Assembly (NCBI GenBank): GCA_001970955.1
Contig: MPUH01000705.1
Coordinates: 1 to 39,425, forward strand
Reading direction: 5' to 3'
Origin: Stentor coeruleus
Lineage: Eukaryota > Ciliophora > Heterotrichea > Heterotrichida > Stentoridae
Length of the DNA stretch: 39,425 nucleotides
This document shows positions 1 to 9,787 of this stretch, one piece after another (the stretch's first letter is position 1; every line of letters starts with the position of its first letter). Under the pieces are notes generated by a model that saw only the letters and a list, made by a program, of their open reading frames with translations, was not told the origin of the DNA and searched no databases. Position numbers and translations under genes: made by a program.

Positions 1-210
1 TTTTAAGTTCGTAACTAGAATTTTTTGAGTGTGCTTTTTGTGAGATTAGTTTAGAAGTATTAGAAGCTCTGAAGTTGTCTTTAGATAAAGAACTGTTTCT
101 GATTATTTTCCTTCTTTGGGATTAGGAATTTTATAGGATTTTATATTTATTAATGTATAAGCTTCTCTGGCATGTTGGTGCCATCTGCTTTCAAGAGTCC
201 ATTTATGCAT
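1..210 (-). CDS. Possible 5' part of a gene running off the left edge (frame broken)
   Basis: No family recognised. On the minus strand an ATG at 210-208 opens a frame encoding a K/N-rich peptide with the stretch HKWTLESRWHQHAREAYTL, closed by TAA at 105-103. The open frame itself extends back to 372 without an ATG. From about 109 to 1 a different minus-strand frame is open and coding-like (rich in Ser, Lys and Asn). The two frames would join if one A were missing from the A-run at about 106-109. The + strand is strongly G/T-rich from 1 to about 400, the pattern seen upstream of and in the 5' parts of the other minus-strand genes here. This supports a minus-strand gene starting here and continuing beyond the window. 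It could instead be a decayed gene or a short ORF with a real stop. Confidence 0.35.
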
Positions 211-630
211 TATATTAGCTTTTTTTATGAATTTGTTATAGAAATTAGTGGTAAAAACTGATTTTTTTTTTTCGGGCTTTGGTTTGAATGGGTTTTTGGG
301 TTTTGATATGAGGATTGTGTAAGTTTGTGGCTGTGGTGTATGTTTAAAGTTTTGTGAATGATTAGGTTTTTGTTATTAGTGCTGGTGTGTTATATAATAA
401 TTTAAGTTTTGTGACATTTTGCTAAATCTTGTAATGATTTTAAGCATTATTTATGTGTTTATGACAATTGATTAAAACTAATATTTTCATTATCACAAAT
501 CACTCTTTACACCAATAATTTTTTTTCAAAATCAAATACCAGCATAAAACCTAATTATCACATCTAAATAAAATCACCTTAAACATTAAAAAACTCAATA
601 TAAAATTTCAATTTATATATCATTACATCA

Positions 631-1668
631 TTAACTTCTGATAATCTCTAAAACAGACGCATCATGTTCCAAATTAATTTGATTAATAAGGAACTTCAAA
701 GACATATCCAAATCTGACTCACCAGATTCTCTTAACGATTTTTTAATATACAACCCTGGAGTAGCACTTAACTCTTCTATAATCTGTAAATCATCATCAA
801 TTTCATCTCTTATTTCAATACCATACTTTTCTCTATTATTCACATTTTCCATACAAAAACCTTGATAATTTTCCAACATCCTATTATTTTTCAAAGATTC
901 TAACGACCCTCTAACCCTATCAACTTCTAGCTTATACTGTCCCTGTAGCGTGTTAATCTCATCGAAAAACCGCTCTTTTAACATAATCACAATATCCAAA
1001 AACTGATCCTTCAATTTCTGCAGTTGATTGCTATTCTGTTTATCTTTTTCTTCAATCTGTCTTTCAAACCTTCTAGTCAACTCATCGATTTTCTCTTGAA
1101 ATTTCCTTTTTTGCACTTCGATTTCCAAGTTTTTTTCTAATATAATCTTTTCTAAAGCCATATTAGGGGATTTGCTATTCATTTCTCTTAACAAATGATC
1201 CATATCTTGTTGATTACGTCTAATTTTTTGCTCATGCCGCTCATGTAGCGACTGTAAATGTATTGCATGTTTACTATTACTTTCATTAAGCCTTTGAGTT
1301 AAACAAGCTATAGTTTCATTAGCTTGTTTAAGTTGTGTGCTCATTATGAGGATTTCTTCATTTAATCTAGCAATGTTTATGATGTATTTTTTTTCTAAAG
1401 CATCAGAAAGTTCTTGATGATTAGGGGAGATGTCTAATGTTGATGTATTATAACGACTATGTAAAGAATTGAAATGTATGGTGTTACTTGTTGGGGAGTT
1501 AGCTTTGACTTCCATAGAAATAGTGTTTTTGTTTGGACTTGCTGATGGAGAACTTGCGGTTTTTCGGTGATGAGCTTTTTTTATAGACTCTTTGATGTCT
1601 ACAGCATTACGCAAGGCACGTACGGGGATCCAAGAGTTGGGGAGGTTTAGGTTGTCTTCTAAATCCAT
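631..1668 (-). CDS. Coiled-coil protein, function unknown
   Basis: 345 residues from ATG 1668-1666 to a TAA stop. The N-terminal ~85 residues are low-complexity and Ser/Asn/Lys-rich. Residues ~90-260 form a long heptad-type coiled coil rich in Glu, Lys, Gln and Leu with few helix breakers. An acidic C-terminal tail follows (EIRDEIDDDLQIIEELSA). There is no signal peptide or membrane segment, so it is probably cytosolic or cytoskeletal. It faces the kelch-like gene head to head across about 400 bp. Coiled coils alone do not identify a family, so no function is assigned. Confidence 0.8.
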   Translation of the reverse strand: MDLEDNLNLPNSWIPVRALRNAVDIKESIKKAHHRKTASSPSASPNKNTISMEVKANSPTSNTIHFNSLHSRYNTSTLDISPNHQELSDALEKKYIINIARLNEEILIMSTQLKQANETIACLTQRLNESNSKHAIHLQSLHERHEQKIRRNQQDMDHLLREMNSKSPNMALEKIILEKNLEIEVQKRKFQEKIDELTRRFERQIEEKDKQNSNQLQKLKDQFLDIVIMLKERFFDEINTLQGQYKLEVDRVRGSLESLKNNRMLENYQGFCMENVNNREKYGIEIRDEIDDDLQIIEELSATPGLYIKKSLRESGESDLDMSLKFLINQINLEHDASVLEIIRS

Positions 1669-2074
1669 TATATTAAAAAGTTGGCTTCAGCTTTTAGTAA
1701 ATGAGTTTATTATTGAAGTTGTGGAATAGCTTTTGTTGAAGTTAGTGTGTGTTTTTGAGAATAAAAGGTAAATATTTTTTTTTTTTATGGAATTGTGTGT
1801 GTTTAGATGTAAAATTTGATATTAGAAGATTTAGTTTGAGTATGTATTTAGATGATTATTATATAAAAAAAAACATTTTAGATTATGATGTTTTTAGATA
1901 TCTTATTAATAGATAACTAAAGTGAATGTTTTGTAAAATGATAGTATTTTTATTGAAGATATTATGAAAAACTATATAATAGGTATGGTGTTTAGTAAAA
2001 ATACTAGTGAATTAGGCTGATTTGACAAAGGAGGTTGATTACTTGTCATATGTGATAATTAACTACCTATAAAT
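1669..2074. other. Divergent intergenic region
   Basis: About 400 bp between the start codons of two divergent genes, so it should hold both promoters. It is AT-rich with T and A runs. I see no recognisable promoter motif, RNA gene or further coding frame. Confidence 0.5.
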
Positions 2075-3274
2075 ATGTCAAAAAAGTGTGGAATTGATGG
2101 ATGTAAGAATCTAGTTGAGATATGCTGTGAATGTAAGATTAACAATTATTTCTGTGTTGAACACTTTGTTGTTCATGTGAAAAAAGTAGGAAATCATCTC
2201 ATTCATTCAGCTTTTATGGAAATCAAAGCCGAACAAGCAAGCAAAACAATCAAAGAAATCAACCATCGACTAAGACAAATTTCCTTCATCAAATCCGAGC
2301 TTAATAAATTCTCATCAGAGCTCATATCATTCGTCACATTAAAAACAAAAAAAATAGCAGCCAATCTTAATTCTGATCTGCATTACTACACAAGTATTAA
2401 AAGGTTTATTCAAGAACGAGGGGAAATAGACCGTGAAGTATATGAAAAACTCTCATCTTCAGTACAAAGCAGTGTTCAAGTTCCCCCAAATTTAGACAGT
2501 GTTAAAGATGAATTAAACACTTTTTTCGAAAGTCAGTTCAAATTAGTTGAAGGGGAAAATGAAGACGACGATTATTTTTGGATAGAAAACGAAAGTTTAG
2601 TAAAAATAAACTTGGACAAACTTAAAAAAACAAGAAAACACGTAAATGCTTCAATCACAAGTGCAATAAACTCTTGTAAACTACCTGAAGGGCAATTTTT
2701 TGTCAATTCTGTCGGGACAGGTGAATGTTATATACTAGATGTTGATGATGGAGAAATTGCCCCAATTGAAAACTGTCCAGTAAACACTTACTCTGGGGTT
2801 ATAGCTTGTATAGATAAACAAGTTTTTATGATTAATGGGTATAGCTCGCCAATGAATGAAAAATATAGCTTATCAACTAAAGAATGGACTAAAGTTGCAA
2901 CATGTCCACTTACTCAACATGTGAATACTGGTGGGGTTATACAAGATAAAATATGTTTGACTTGCTATTATCAGAATAGTGCTTATATGTATGACCCAAA
3001 GACTGATATGTATAAAGCTTTTTTGAGTTTATCTAAAGGGTATAAAATTGTGGGACATGGATTTATACTAACAAGTCAATGGGCTTATAAGCAAGATGAA
3101 GAAAAAGGTTGGAAAAATTTCCCTTATAGGGCTAAGGACTCGGATTGTTGTTATTGTATGATGAATACTTATGTGTTTAAAAAAGGAAGGTATTTGTATT
3201 TCTGCAATTGTAGCCAGAAACTTTATAGGTTCGACACCAAACTTTTCGAATATAAAATAGTCAGCTACACGTAG
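2075..3274 (+). CDS. B-box-type zinc finger protein with kelch-like beta-propeller
   Basis: 399 residues, ATG to TAG. Residues 5-44 carry a B-box-like pattern of Cys and His: C5-x4-C10, C17/C18 and C20, C27-x2-H30-x3-H34, then H41 and H44. A helical, probably coiled-coil linker follows (~50-190). Residues ~205-395 look like kelch/galactose-oxidase-type blades, with repeats such as VFMINGYSS, SLSTKEWTKVATCPL, YMYDPKTDMY and YRFDTKLFEYKIVSY. In other eukaryotes B-boxes occur in TRIM-like adaptors and kelch propellers bind protein partners. No RING is visible, so ligase activity cannot be claimed. The propeller may be incomplete or divergent. Likely a soluble scaffold or adaptor. Confidence 0.75.
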   Translation: MSKKCGIDGCKNLVEICCECKINNYFCVEHFVVHVKKVGNHLIHSAFMEIKAEQASKTIKEINHRLRQISFIKSELNKFSSELISFVTLKTKKIAANLNSDLHYYTSIKRFIQERGEIDREVYEKLSSSVQSSVQVPPNLDSVKDELNTFFESQFKLVEGENEDDDYFWIENESLVKINLDKLKKTRKHVNASITSAINSCKLPEGQFFVNSVGTGECYILDVDDGEIAPIENCPVNTYSGVIACIDKQVFMINGYSSPMNEKYSLSTKEWTKVATCPLTQHVNTGGVIQDKICLTCYYQNSAYMYDPKTDMYKAFLSLSKGYKIVGHGFILTSQWAYKQDEEKGWKNFPYRAKDSDCCYCMMNTYVFKKGRYLYFCNCSQKLYRFDTKLFEYKIVSYT

Positions 3275-4227
3275 TTTTGAATATTAGGATTTAAATTTCG
3301 CGTAAATTGGAATGTATTTTTTTGGTCCTTTTTTAGGATTGTAGGATTTGAAATTGACTTTGCAATACGATTTTGTGAGGAATTTATGAATTTTTAAGAG
3401 AAGGGCTGTGATTTTTTTTTTATGGAATTTAGTGGAAAGCTGGATAAGTTTTTGATATGAACTTTTAAAAGAAATAAATTTTTGATGAGAATTATTTTAT
3501 TTTAGATAAGTTTGCAAATGTGTTTATATGGATTAGATGTGGAAATAAAAATATTAAATTAAGATTATCTAAGTATCCTATTAGGCTTCCATAATAAATT
3601 TTCTACTAATAATAAGAAATCTGTAAGTGAAAGTCGAGCCTTCGTTTTCTCTGTTTTTGTATTCGATTATTGAAAATAAGATTAAAAATTTTCATCGGAA
3701 TTTTTTTTGTATTAGGCAATGTTCCCTGCTTATGCTTGTGAATACGCTGATTTAGCTTAAGGGATTTCTTTTATTATCTTTGAGAGAGAGGAGCATGACT
3801 ATTTTTAAAGCGAATATGATATTTTAAATTAGGTGTCTTATCTTTTTAGACCGTGCTTTATGTACCTGCCAGTTCGCAAAGGATATTAAAATTTTTAAAG
3901 ACATTTATTTTGTTGAGGATAATGATTTTCTGCATACAGAATGATGATTGAGCTATTTTTGGTTGGTGGGAGGGTAAACAGAAAGAAATTTTAAGAAAAG
4001 TTATGAAAAAATAAACTATATAATTAAATCTCATAGAGATTTTAGTATTAAGTGTAAATAAGAATTTCCTAAGAAATCAAATAATTTCTATATCTTTTAT
4101 TTCATATGATGTAACCAAAAGCACTTTCCCTAGCCGACACACAAAAATCCCTCAAATAAACCCCAATCAAAATATCTAACTTTTATTCATCCTATCTCAT
4201 CATATTTACCATTCATCCTAATAATAA
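3275..4227. other. Long intergenic region
   Basis: About 950 bp without a credible ORF. The left ~750 bp is G/T-rich, like the 3' flanks of plus genes here. The last ~150 bp before the MBOAT start is A/C-rich: positions 4141-4200 hold 17 C and no G. Positions ~3590-3900 are somewhat less AT-rich than the rest and could hide a non-coding RNA. I could not match it to tRNA, U snRNA or SRP RNA signatures. Confidence 0.4.
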
Positions 4228-5859
4228 ATGCTACTTTTTACAGTAGGAAAAATAGACCATTTGATCTGGAAGAAAGTTCATATGTGGTTAGCCTTAGCTA
4301 TGTGCTCGATCCCTGTGCTTTTTCTCCTCCGCGATGCTTACATTTTATCTGAAAACCTCACTTACAAATATCGCATTGTAGGAGTTGTAAGCAGCCCATA
4401 CAGTGCAAGTAAAAATATCGACTTAAACGATGGACAATTAAATGCTTTTCTCGAAGGTCTCCCTATATTAACCTTTATTGCAGTCATGTTTATAACTTTA
4501 CGTCGATTTCTATTCCATCTCCACAATTCAATTACCTTATCCTTGATATACTATTCAATATTCGGTATTGCTTATGGAATTTATATACATGGCCCAGGGG
4601 TTGTGTTTTTATTAGCCATGATAATTTCCAATCACTTTATTACAAAAACCTTTGCTGGGATAAATGGTTTCCCTCTTATTATATGGATTGGCAACATGGC
4701 TTTTATGATATTAGCTGAGTATTATCATGGGTTCAAATTTGCCTGGTTTTTCGAAGGTTTAGACTTTTTAGACAATGTACCAGTGATACTTAATTGGTAT
4801 AGAGTTAATAATTTATGTATGTTGAAAATTGTGAGCTATACGGTGGATTATCATTGGAAAGTGTCTAACAAAATTGTTGATACTCATGAAAAGCATAAGA
4901 AGAAATGTGATGAGTGTAAGAAAGATATTACTTGTTTAAAGTTTAGAATGGAGTCTCATGGACAGAGATTTGGACTTTTGTGTTTTATTGCTTATAGTTT
5001 TTATCCACCGTTGTATGTTGCTGGACCAACATTGACATATAATGCATGGATTTCACAGGTGGAATTACCTCAACAAACTTTTGATCGTGTACGTATGATA
5101 AAGTATATACTTAGGTTTAGTGTGATATTTTTGATACTTTTATGGTTTATGCATAACTTGTATTTCCCTACTATTGCTAACAACTCTCAAAATAGGCATA
5201 TACTTGATGCTTTTACTCCGTATGAACTGATTATCGCTTCGTATTTTATTCTTAAGTGGATTTGGCTTAAGTTCACAGTTATATGGAGGTTCTTCCGTAT
5301 ATGGGCACTTTTTGACGGCATTGAAAGTCCAGAAAATATGGGCCGATGCATGTCAAACAATTACTGCTTTGAAGGTTTCTGGCGTATGTGGCATAGAGCT
5401 TTTAATCAATGGCTTATCCGTTATCTTTTCATTCCACTTGGGGGAAGTCAATACAAAGTTTTCAACATTTGGGCTGTGTTTGGGTTTGTCGCTCTTTGGC
5501 ACGATTTAACTCTTAACCTACTAGCTTGGGGATGGGGCATGTGTTTGTTTATCATGCCTGAAGTTCTTGTTAAAGCTTATTTTTCTAGTCCAAAACGAGA
5601 AGCTTTTAGAAAAACTTTTGCTTATAGTTTTATGTGTGCTATAGCTGGAGGGGTTTATATTTGCCTTATGATTATGGCAAATCTTGTTGGTTTTAGTTTT
5701 GGGTTAAGTGGTTTGAAAGTTATGTTAGAAGGTTTGATTAATTTGGAAGGATTATTTTTGATGATTAAAGTGCTAACTGTACTTAGCATTGGCTCGCATT
5801 TCATGTTTTTGTATAGAGAAAATGAAACTAGAAAAGGGATTAAGGATAAGGGTTATTAG
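4228..5859 (+). CDS. MBOAT-family O-acyltransferase, GUP1-like (copy 1)
   Basis: 543 residues, multi-pass membrane protein with about 10 hydrophobic segments, expected in the ER membrane. The MBOAT signature is clear: FWRMWHRAFNQWLIRYLFIPLGG-type sequence near residue 385, and the invariant histidine in ALWHDLTLN near residue 423. The segment YPPLYVAGPTLTYNAWISQ (~255-275) and the YRVNNLCMLKIVSYTVDYHW stretch (~190-210) resemble the GUP1/HHAT branch. Yeast Gup1 acts in remodelling GPI-anchor lipids, and metazoan HHAT acylates secreted proteins; the substrate here is unknown. A loop around residues 229-247 has Cys and His spaced C-x2-C-x5-C-x7-H, shared with copy 2. The downstream paralogue begins only 89 bp after the stop. 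Confidence 0.9.
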   Translation: MLLFTVGKIDHLIWKKVHMWLALAMCSIPVLFLLRDAYILSENLTYKYRIVGVVSSPYSASKNIDLNDGQLNAFLEGLPILTFIAVMFITLRRFLFHLHNSITLSLIYYSIFGIAYGIYIHGPGVVFLLAMIISNHFITKTFAGINGFPLIIWIGNMAFMILAEYYHGFKFAWFFEGLDFLDNVPVILNWYRVNNLCMLKIVSYTVDYHWKVSNKIVDTHEKHKKKCDECKKDITCLKFRMESHGQRFGLLCFIAYSFYPPLYVAGPTLTYNAWISQVELPQQTFDRVRMIKYILRFSVIFLILLWFMHNLYFPTIANNSQNRHILDAFTPYELIIASYFILKWIWLKFTVIWRFFRIWALFDGIESPENMGRCMSNNYCFEGFWRMWHRAFNQWLIRYLFIPLGGSQYKVFNIWAVFGFVALWHDLTLNLLAWGWGMCLFIMPEVLVKAYFSSPKREAFRKTFAYSFMCAIAGGVYICLMIMANLVGFSFGLSGLKVMLEGLINLEGLFLMIKVLTVLSIGSHFMFLYRENETRKGIKDKGY

Positions 5860-5948
5860 ATAATTTAGGTTTTTATTATTAGAATTTTATTAGACTATGG
5901 GAGATATTTAATAACTTAATTGTATAAGTATTCAATAATATAAATATT

Positions 5949-7574
5949 ATGTTTATATCACCATCATATGCAAAAAATAATCTTTATTTGAAGCGCATTG
6001 AGCTATTAGTATCTTTTATTATTGGGATTATAGCTTTGATAATAGCACTAAAGCATGCTATAACTATTTCCTCAAGTATTGACCCAAGAATCATCTCCGG
6101 TTTAACCCCAAGCCCTTATTTCTCAAATACATTAATTGATTTGCAAGATGGCCAATTAAAAACTTTCATAACAGATTTCTCAGATCTCATCTTTACCTCT
6201 ATAATTTTCCTAATACTTCGCCGAGGATTTTTTGAATATCATCAATCCACACAATATAACATATATTTTTATGCTCTATTTGGCTTAATTTTATGCATAT
6301 ATTTACATAGTGAAGGGGTGATTTTCATATTCATTCACATTGCTGGAAATTATTTTTTTTCAAAATTTTTCGCTGGTAAAAAATACTTTCCTATATTTTT
6401 ATGGACTGGGAATTTGATGTTTTTAATTTTTGCAAGACTTTATGATGGATTTTCTCTTACTTGGTTTTTTAGTATCTTAAGTATTACAAGAAAGTTTCCA
6501 TTATTGATGAAATGGTATAGAGTGCATAATTTATGTTTTTTGAAAGTTATTAGCTTTTGTATGGATTATCATTGGAGTGTTTCTAAGAAAATTATTCATG
6601 TACATGAGAAGCATATGATTAATTGTGTAGAATGCACGAAAAAGATAAAGTGCTTGAAATTTAGAACTGAAACTCATGCGGATAGCTATGATTTTATAAC
6701 TTTTTTTGCGTATGTTTGCTATTTTCCATTATATTTTGCAGGACCAGTTATGACATATAATTCTTGGTTATCTCAAGTGCATTTTCCACAGCAAGTTTAT
6801 GATAAAAAAAGACTTTTTATTTATTCTTTCAGATGGATTGTTGTTTTCGGCCTACTTTTATGGTTTATCCATAACCTATATTTACCAGCTATTGCTAATT
6901 CACAATATAATAGGCATTTACTTTTTTGGTTAAACTGTAGTGAATTAATGACTGTTTCTTTTTTTGTACTGAAATGGATTTGGCTTAAATTTACTGTGAT
7001 ATGGCGTTTTTTCCGCATTGTAGCTCTTTTGGATAATATTGAATGCCCTGAAAATATGATAACATGTATGTCTAATAACTACTGTTTTGAAGGTTTTTGG
7101 CGTTCTTGGCATCATTCTTTTAATTTATGGCTAGTTCGCTATCTTTTTATTCCTCTTGGTGGCAAGCATACTAAAATCTATAATATCTGGATAATTTATG
7201 GTTTTGTTGGTTTATGGCACGATGTCTCTTTAGATATGGTTTTTTGGAGTTGGGGAATGTGCTTATTTATTGTTCCAGAAATACTTATAAAGTCATACTT
7301 TTCTCGTGAGAATTTTAGTGCTTTTCGCAGTACACTAGCGTATTCATGGCTTTGTGTTTTAGGCAGTGATTTTTATATAATCTTAATGATTGTAGCAAAT
7401 TTAGTAGGATTTAGTTATGGAAGTGATGGAATCACCCATATGTCAAAGAAATTTATAAGTGTTGAAGGTATAAAAGCAATATTCATAAGTGTGATTTTTC
7501 TAACTATATGGACACACTTTAACAGACTTTATAGAGAAGAAGAAGCTAGAAGAGGAGTTAAAAAAAAGTATTAA
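5949..7574 (+). CDS. MBOAT-family O-acyltransferase, GUP1-like (copy 2)
   Basis: 541 residues and the tandem paralogue of the preceding gene. It is collinear along its whole length and perhaps half identical by eye. It keeps the MBOAT core FWRSWHHSFNLWLVRYLFIP and the catalytic-type histidine in GLWHDVSLD. It also has the GUP1-like YFPLYFAGPVMTYNSWLSQ segment and the same C-x2-C-x5-C-x7-H loop pattern. The N-terminus is hydrophobic from about residue 17. All key residues are present, so both copies are probably active, perhaps with different acyl donors or substrates, or at different life stages. The gap between the genes is too short to hold much beyond a compact promoter. The gene converges on the GSK3 gene, 242 bp away. 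Confidence 0.9.
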   Translation: MFISPSYAKNNLYLKRIELLVSFIIGIIALIIALKHAITISSSIDPRIISGLTPSPYFSNTLIDLQDGQLKTFITDFSDLIFTSIIFLILRRGFFEYHQSTQYNIYFYALFGLILCIYLHSEGVIFIFIHIAGNYFFSKFFAGKKYFPIFLWTGNLMFLIFARLYDGFSLTWFFSILSITRKFPLLMKWYRVHNLCFLKVISFCMDYHWSVSKKIIHVHEKHMINCVECTKKIKCLKFRTETHADSYDFITFFAYVCYFPLYFAGPVMTYNSWLSQVHFPQQVYDKKRLFIYSFRWIVVFGLLLWFIHNLYLPAIANSQYNRHLLFWLNCSELMTVSFFVLKWIWLKFTVIWRFFRIVALLDNIECPENMITCMSNNYCFEGFWRSWHHSFNLWLVRYLFIPLGGKHTKIYNIWIIYGFVGLWHDVSLDMVFWSWGMCLFIVPEILIKSYFSRENFSAFRSTLAYSWLCVLGSDFYIILMIVANLVGFSYGSDGITHMSKKFISVEGIKAIFISVIFLTIWTHFNRLYREEEARRGVKKKY

Positions 7575-7816
7575 AAAAAGTATGAAAAATCAAATAAAAA
7601 CTAATCAATTTTTATATCAAAACTATTCAATCATGATAAATTATCAACATATCAATAATTAGACATAATTTTCTCACCATAATATCTCACTCTCTACATA
7701 AATAATAAAAACTACTAAACAAACTGCTAAAATTGTAAAAAAAATCCAAAAATTATCAATCATAAAAACCATAAATTCCAAAAAGTATTCTTATCCTAAA
7801 ATAATCTCATCATTCT

Positions 7817-8848
7817 CTATTTCTTATGCCACCTAGGCTCTATTTTCTCGACAAGTTCACGATTCTGTAATTCTTCCTTTGTCCAGTTAAATAATGGTGG
7901 TAAAGGATCCCCATCAGGCAAAACCGTTCCTTGTATTTTTAATTCATCAAAAAATGGATCTAAAAGAGCTTCTAAAGCACTAGGTCTAGACTGTGGTGAG
8001 TAACAAACTAAACGCTTAAGGAAATTAATAGTCAACTCATCAGCATGTTCAAGTACTTGATTCCAAGATTTAACCTTAACATGAGGGAATTTATATCCTT
8101 CAAAAAAAGGGTTCATATCTTTCATCTGAGCTCTTGTCGGTGTTCCAAGCAACCTGAGTATTTCCACAAGTTGATCAATACCACTTTCTCCAGCAAAAAG
8201 AGGTCGACCTCTAATAAACTCAGCAATAACACAACCAATACTCCAAACATCTATAGCTGTTGTATAACTTGAACTACCAAAAATCAATTCTGGAGCTCGA
8301 TAATATCTAGAACAAATATATGCAACATTAGGTTCACCTCTAATAAGCTGTTTAGCACTTCCCAAGTCACAAATAACCAACTTATGAGTTTTTGCATCAA
8401 TCAATAGATTCTGTGGTTTGATATCTCTATGACAAATATCTATAATATGCATTTGAGAAACTCCTCTTAAAAGCTGATAAGAATATAACTTAACCAATAT
8501 TGATGGCATTATTTGATTTGTTTTCGCATATGTTTTAGTAACTTTATACCCTGTATCAGGTATAAGTTCCATAACTAAATTCAAATAAACATCATCTTCT
8601 TTTTCACCTGTTGTTAAGTAGTGATGGTAAAGATCGATTATGTTTTGATGCTTGAGTTTTAGCATGATTTCAAGTTCTCGGTTTTTATATCTTTTGTCTT
8701 GGTAGACTTTTTTTATTGCTGCAGGGATTTCGTTACCTGATAAATCGGTGTATGTACCTTGAAAAACGGTACCGAAGCTTCCTTTCCCTAGACTTTTGGA
8801 GATTGTGGTTCGGTTTTTCCGGTCTTCATTTGCTTCCTTGTTTGACAT
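7817..8848 (-). CDS. GSK3: Glycogen synthase kinase 3 (GSK3) family Ser/Thr kinase
   Basis: 343 residues, complete CMGC kinase. It has the Gly-rich loop GKGSFGTVF (21-29), ATP lysine K46 and helix-C E58. The catalytic loop is CHRDIKPQN (D142). The activation loop NVAYICSRYYRAPELIFG carries Y177, equivalent to the activating Tyr216 of human GSK3-beta. The three basic residues that bind primed phosphate in human GSK3 (R96, R180, K205) are all kept, as R57, R141 and K166. This indicates preference for pre-phosphorylated substrates. Two oddities: the DFG motif is DLG (161-163), and there are only about 18 residues before the kinase fold, without an evident Ser9-type inhibitory site. The C-terminal tail is shorter than in animals. 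Stop is TAG. Confidence 0.96.
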   Translation of the reverse strand: MSNKEANEDRKNRTTISKSLGKGSFGTVFQGTYTDLSGNEIPAAIKKVYQDKRYKNRELEIMLKLKHQNIIDLYHHYLTTGEKEDDVYLNLVMELIPDTGYKVTKTYAKTNQIMPSILVKLYSYQLLRGVSQMHIIDICHRDIKPQNLLIDAKTHKLVICDLGSAKQLIRGEPNVAYICSRYYRAPELIFGSSSYTTAIDVWSIGCVIAEFIRGRPLFAGESGIDQLVEILRLLGTPTRAQMKDMNPFFEGYKFPHVKVKSWNQVLEHADELTINFLKRLVCYSPQSRPSALEALLDPFFDELKIQGTVLPDGDPLPPLFNWTKEELQNRELVEKIEPRWHKK

Positions 8849-9787
8849 TTTTTCTAAGCGTTTATATTTGGGTTAGGAATTCTGAGTTAAATTTACAGGC
8901 TTTGTTGAAGGTGGGGATTTTAAGGTTAGGGGTTAGAGGATTAAGAAGGGATTAGGATTGGATGAAGTTTTTTTTTAATCAGGTTGGACAAAGGGAAAGT
9001 TGAGTTTATTAAGCTGAGATAAGTTCTAGTAGCTAAGTATAGCATGGTATTTAGAAAAATATATAGTTATATAAGTTGGTTTATTAATAATAAATAAACC
9101 ATATTAAATACAACAAAAGTTGGATGTTCAAGTTATCAATAGTAATAATCTTATTGTTATCATTCAAAACAGTATACATTGCTTTGTTATCTCTAAAATA
9201 AACTTTATTACAAACTCAAAAACTACTTTTATGAACACTCATATATCATCAATTCAAAATACTTTAAACCACCCAAAAAGTTCTTAATAACAAAAAATCT
9301 TATCCTAAATCTCTATAACAATAGCATAATCATATAATCTTAATCTCATAAGCACACCATATCATTAAAAAAAGCATATATAATATTCTAATTAAAGCGT
9401 ATTAAAACCTATATACATTCATGGCTCTTCAAAAAACTACATCTAATTTAATTCTAATAGCAAACATAAAACTTTTCCACAAGCCCCTTAAAATCAACAT
9501 CCTCATCATAAAATCATAATAATATCATAAAAACTTATACCCAAAACTCCGCCAAAAAAACTCTTAACCCATCTCTTTTACACCCTTTAAACCGAAAAAA
9601 CCAACCTATCTTTAGCAATCTTGATCAACTTACAATCATCAATTTACAAACTATAATATTAAAAATTTAATTTCTATACAACTCTAATATCATATCTCAT
9701 TTGTTCTCAACACATTTTTCAATAAAATTTAGCCTAAATGAATAATTTATCCTTATATCATTAACCAAATTTACTCAATTTATAAAA
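8849..9787. other. Long divergent intergenic region
   Basis: About 940 bp between two divergent genes. It is G/T-rich near the GSK3 start (8881-8940: 21 G, 3 C) and turns A/C-rich toward the plus-strand gene, a clean strand-asymmetry switch near 9060-9100. There are only short chance ORFs (such as ATG at 9421, 31 codons) and no RNA gene I can recognise. Confidence 0.5.

Noticed and set aside
3229-3240. tRNA B-box-like GGTTCGACACC
   Set aside because: It lies inside the kelch-like coding sequence (YRFDTK) and no acceptor or anticodon stem can be drawn around it.
3255-3295. Possible intron at the end of the kelch-like gene (GTAGTTTTGAATATTAG)
   Set aside because: 17 nt, not the 15-16 nt expected, it would shift frame into no extended ORF, and the propeller already ends at the TAG.
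8910-8940. Telomere-like GGTTAGGGGTTAG
   Set aside because: Not the 8-nt unit, not repeated exactly, and explained by the general G/T richness upstream of minus-strand genes.
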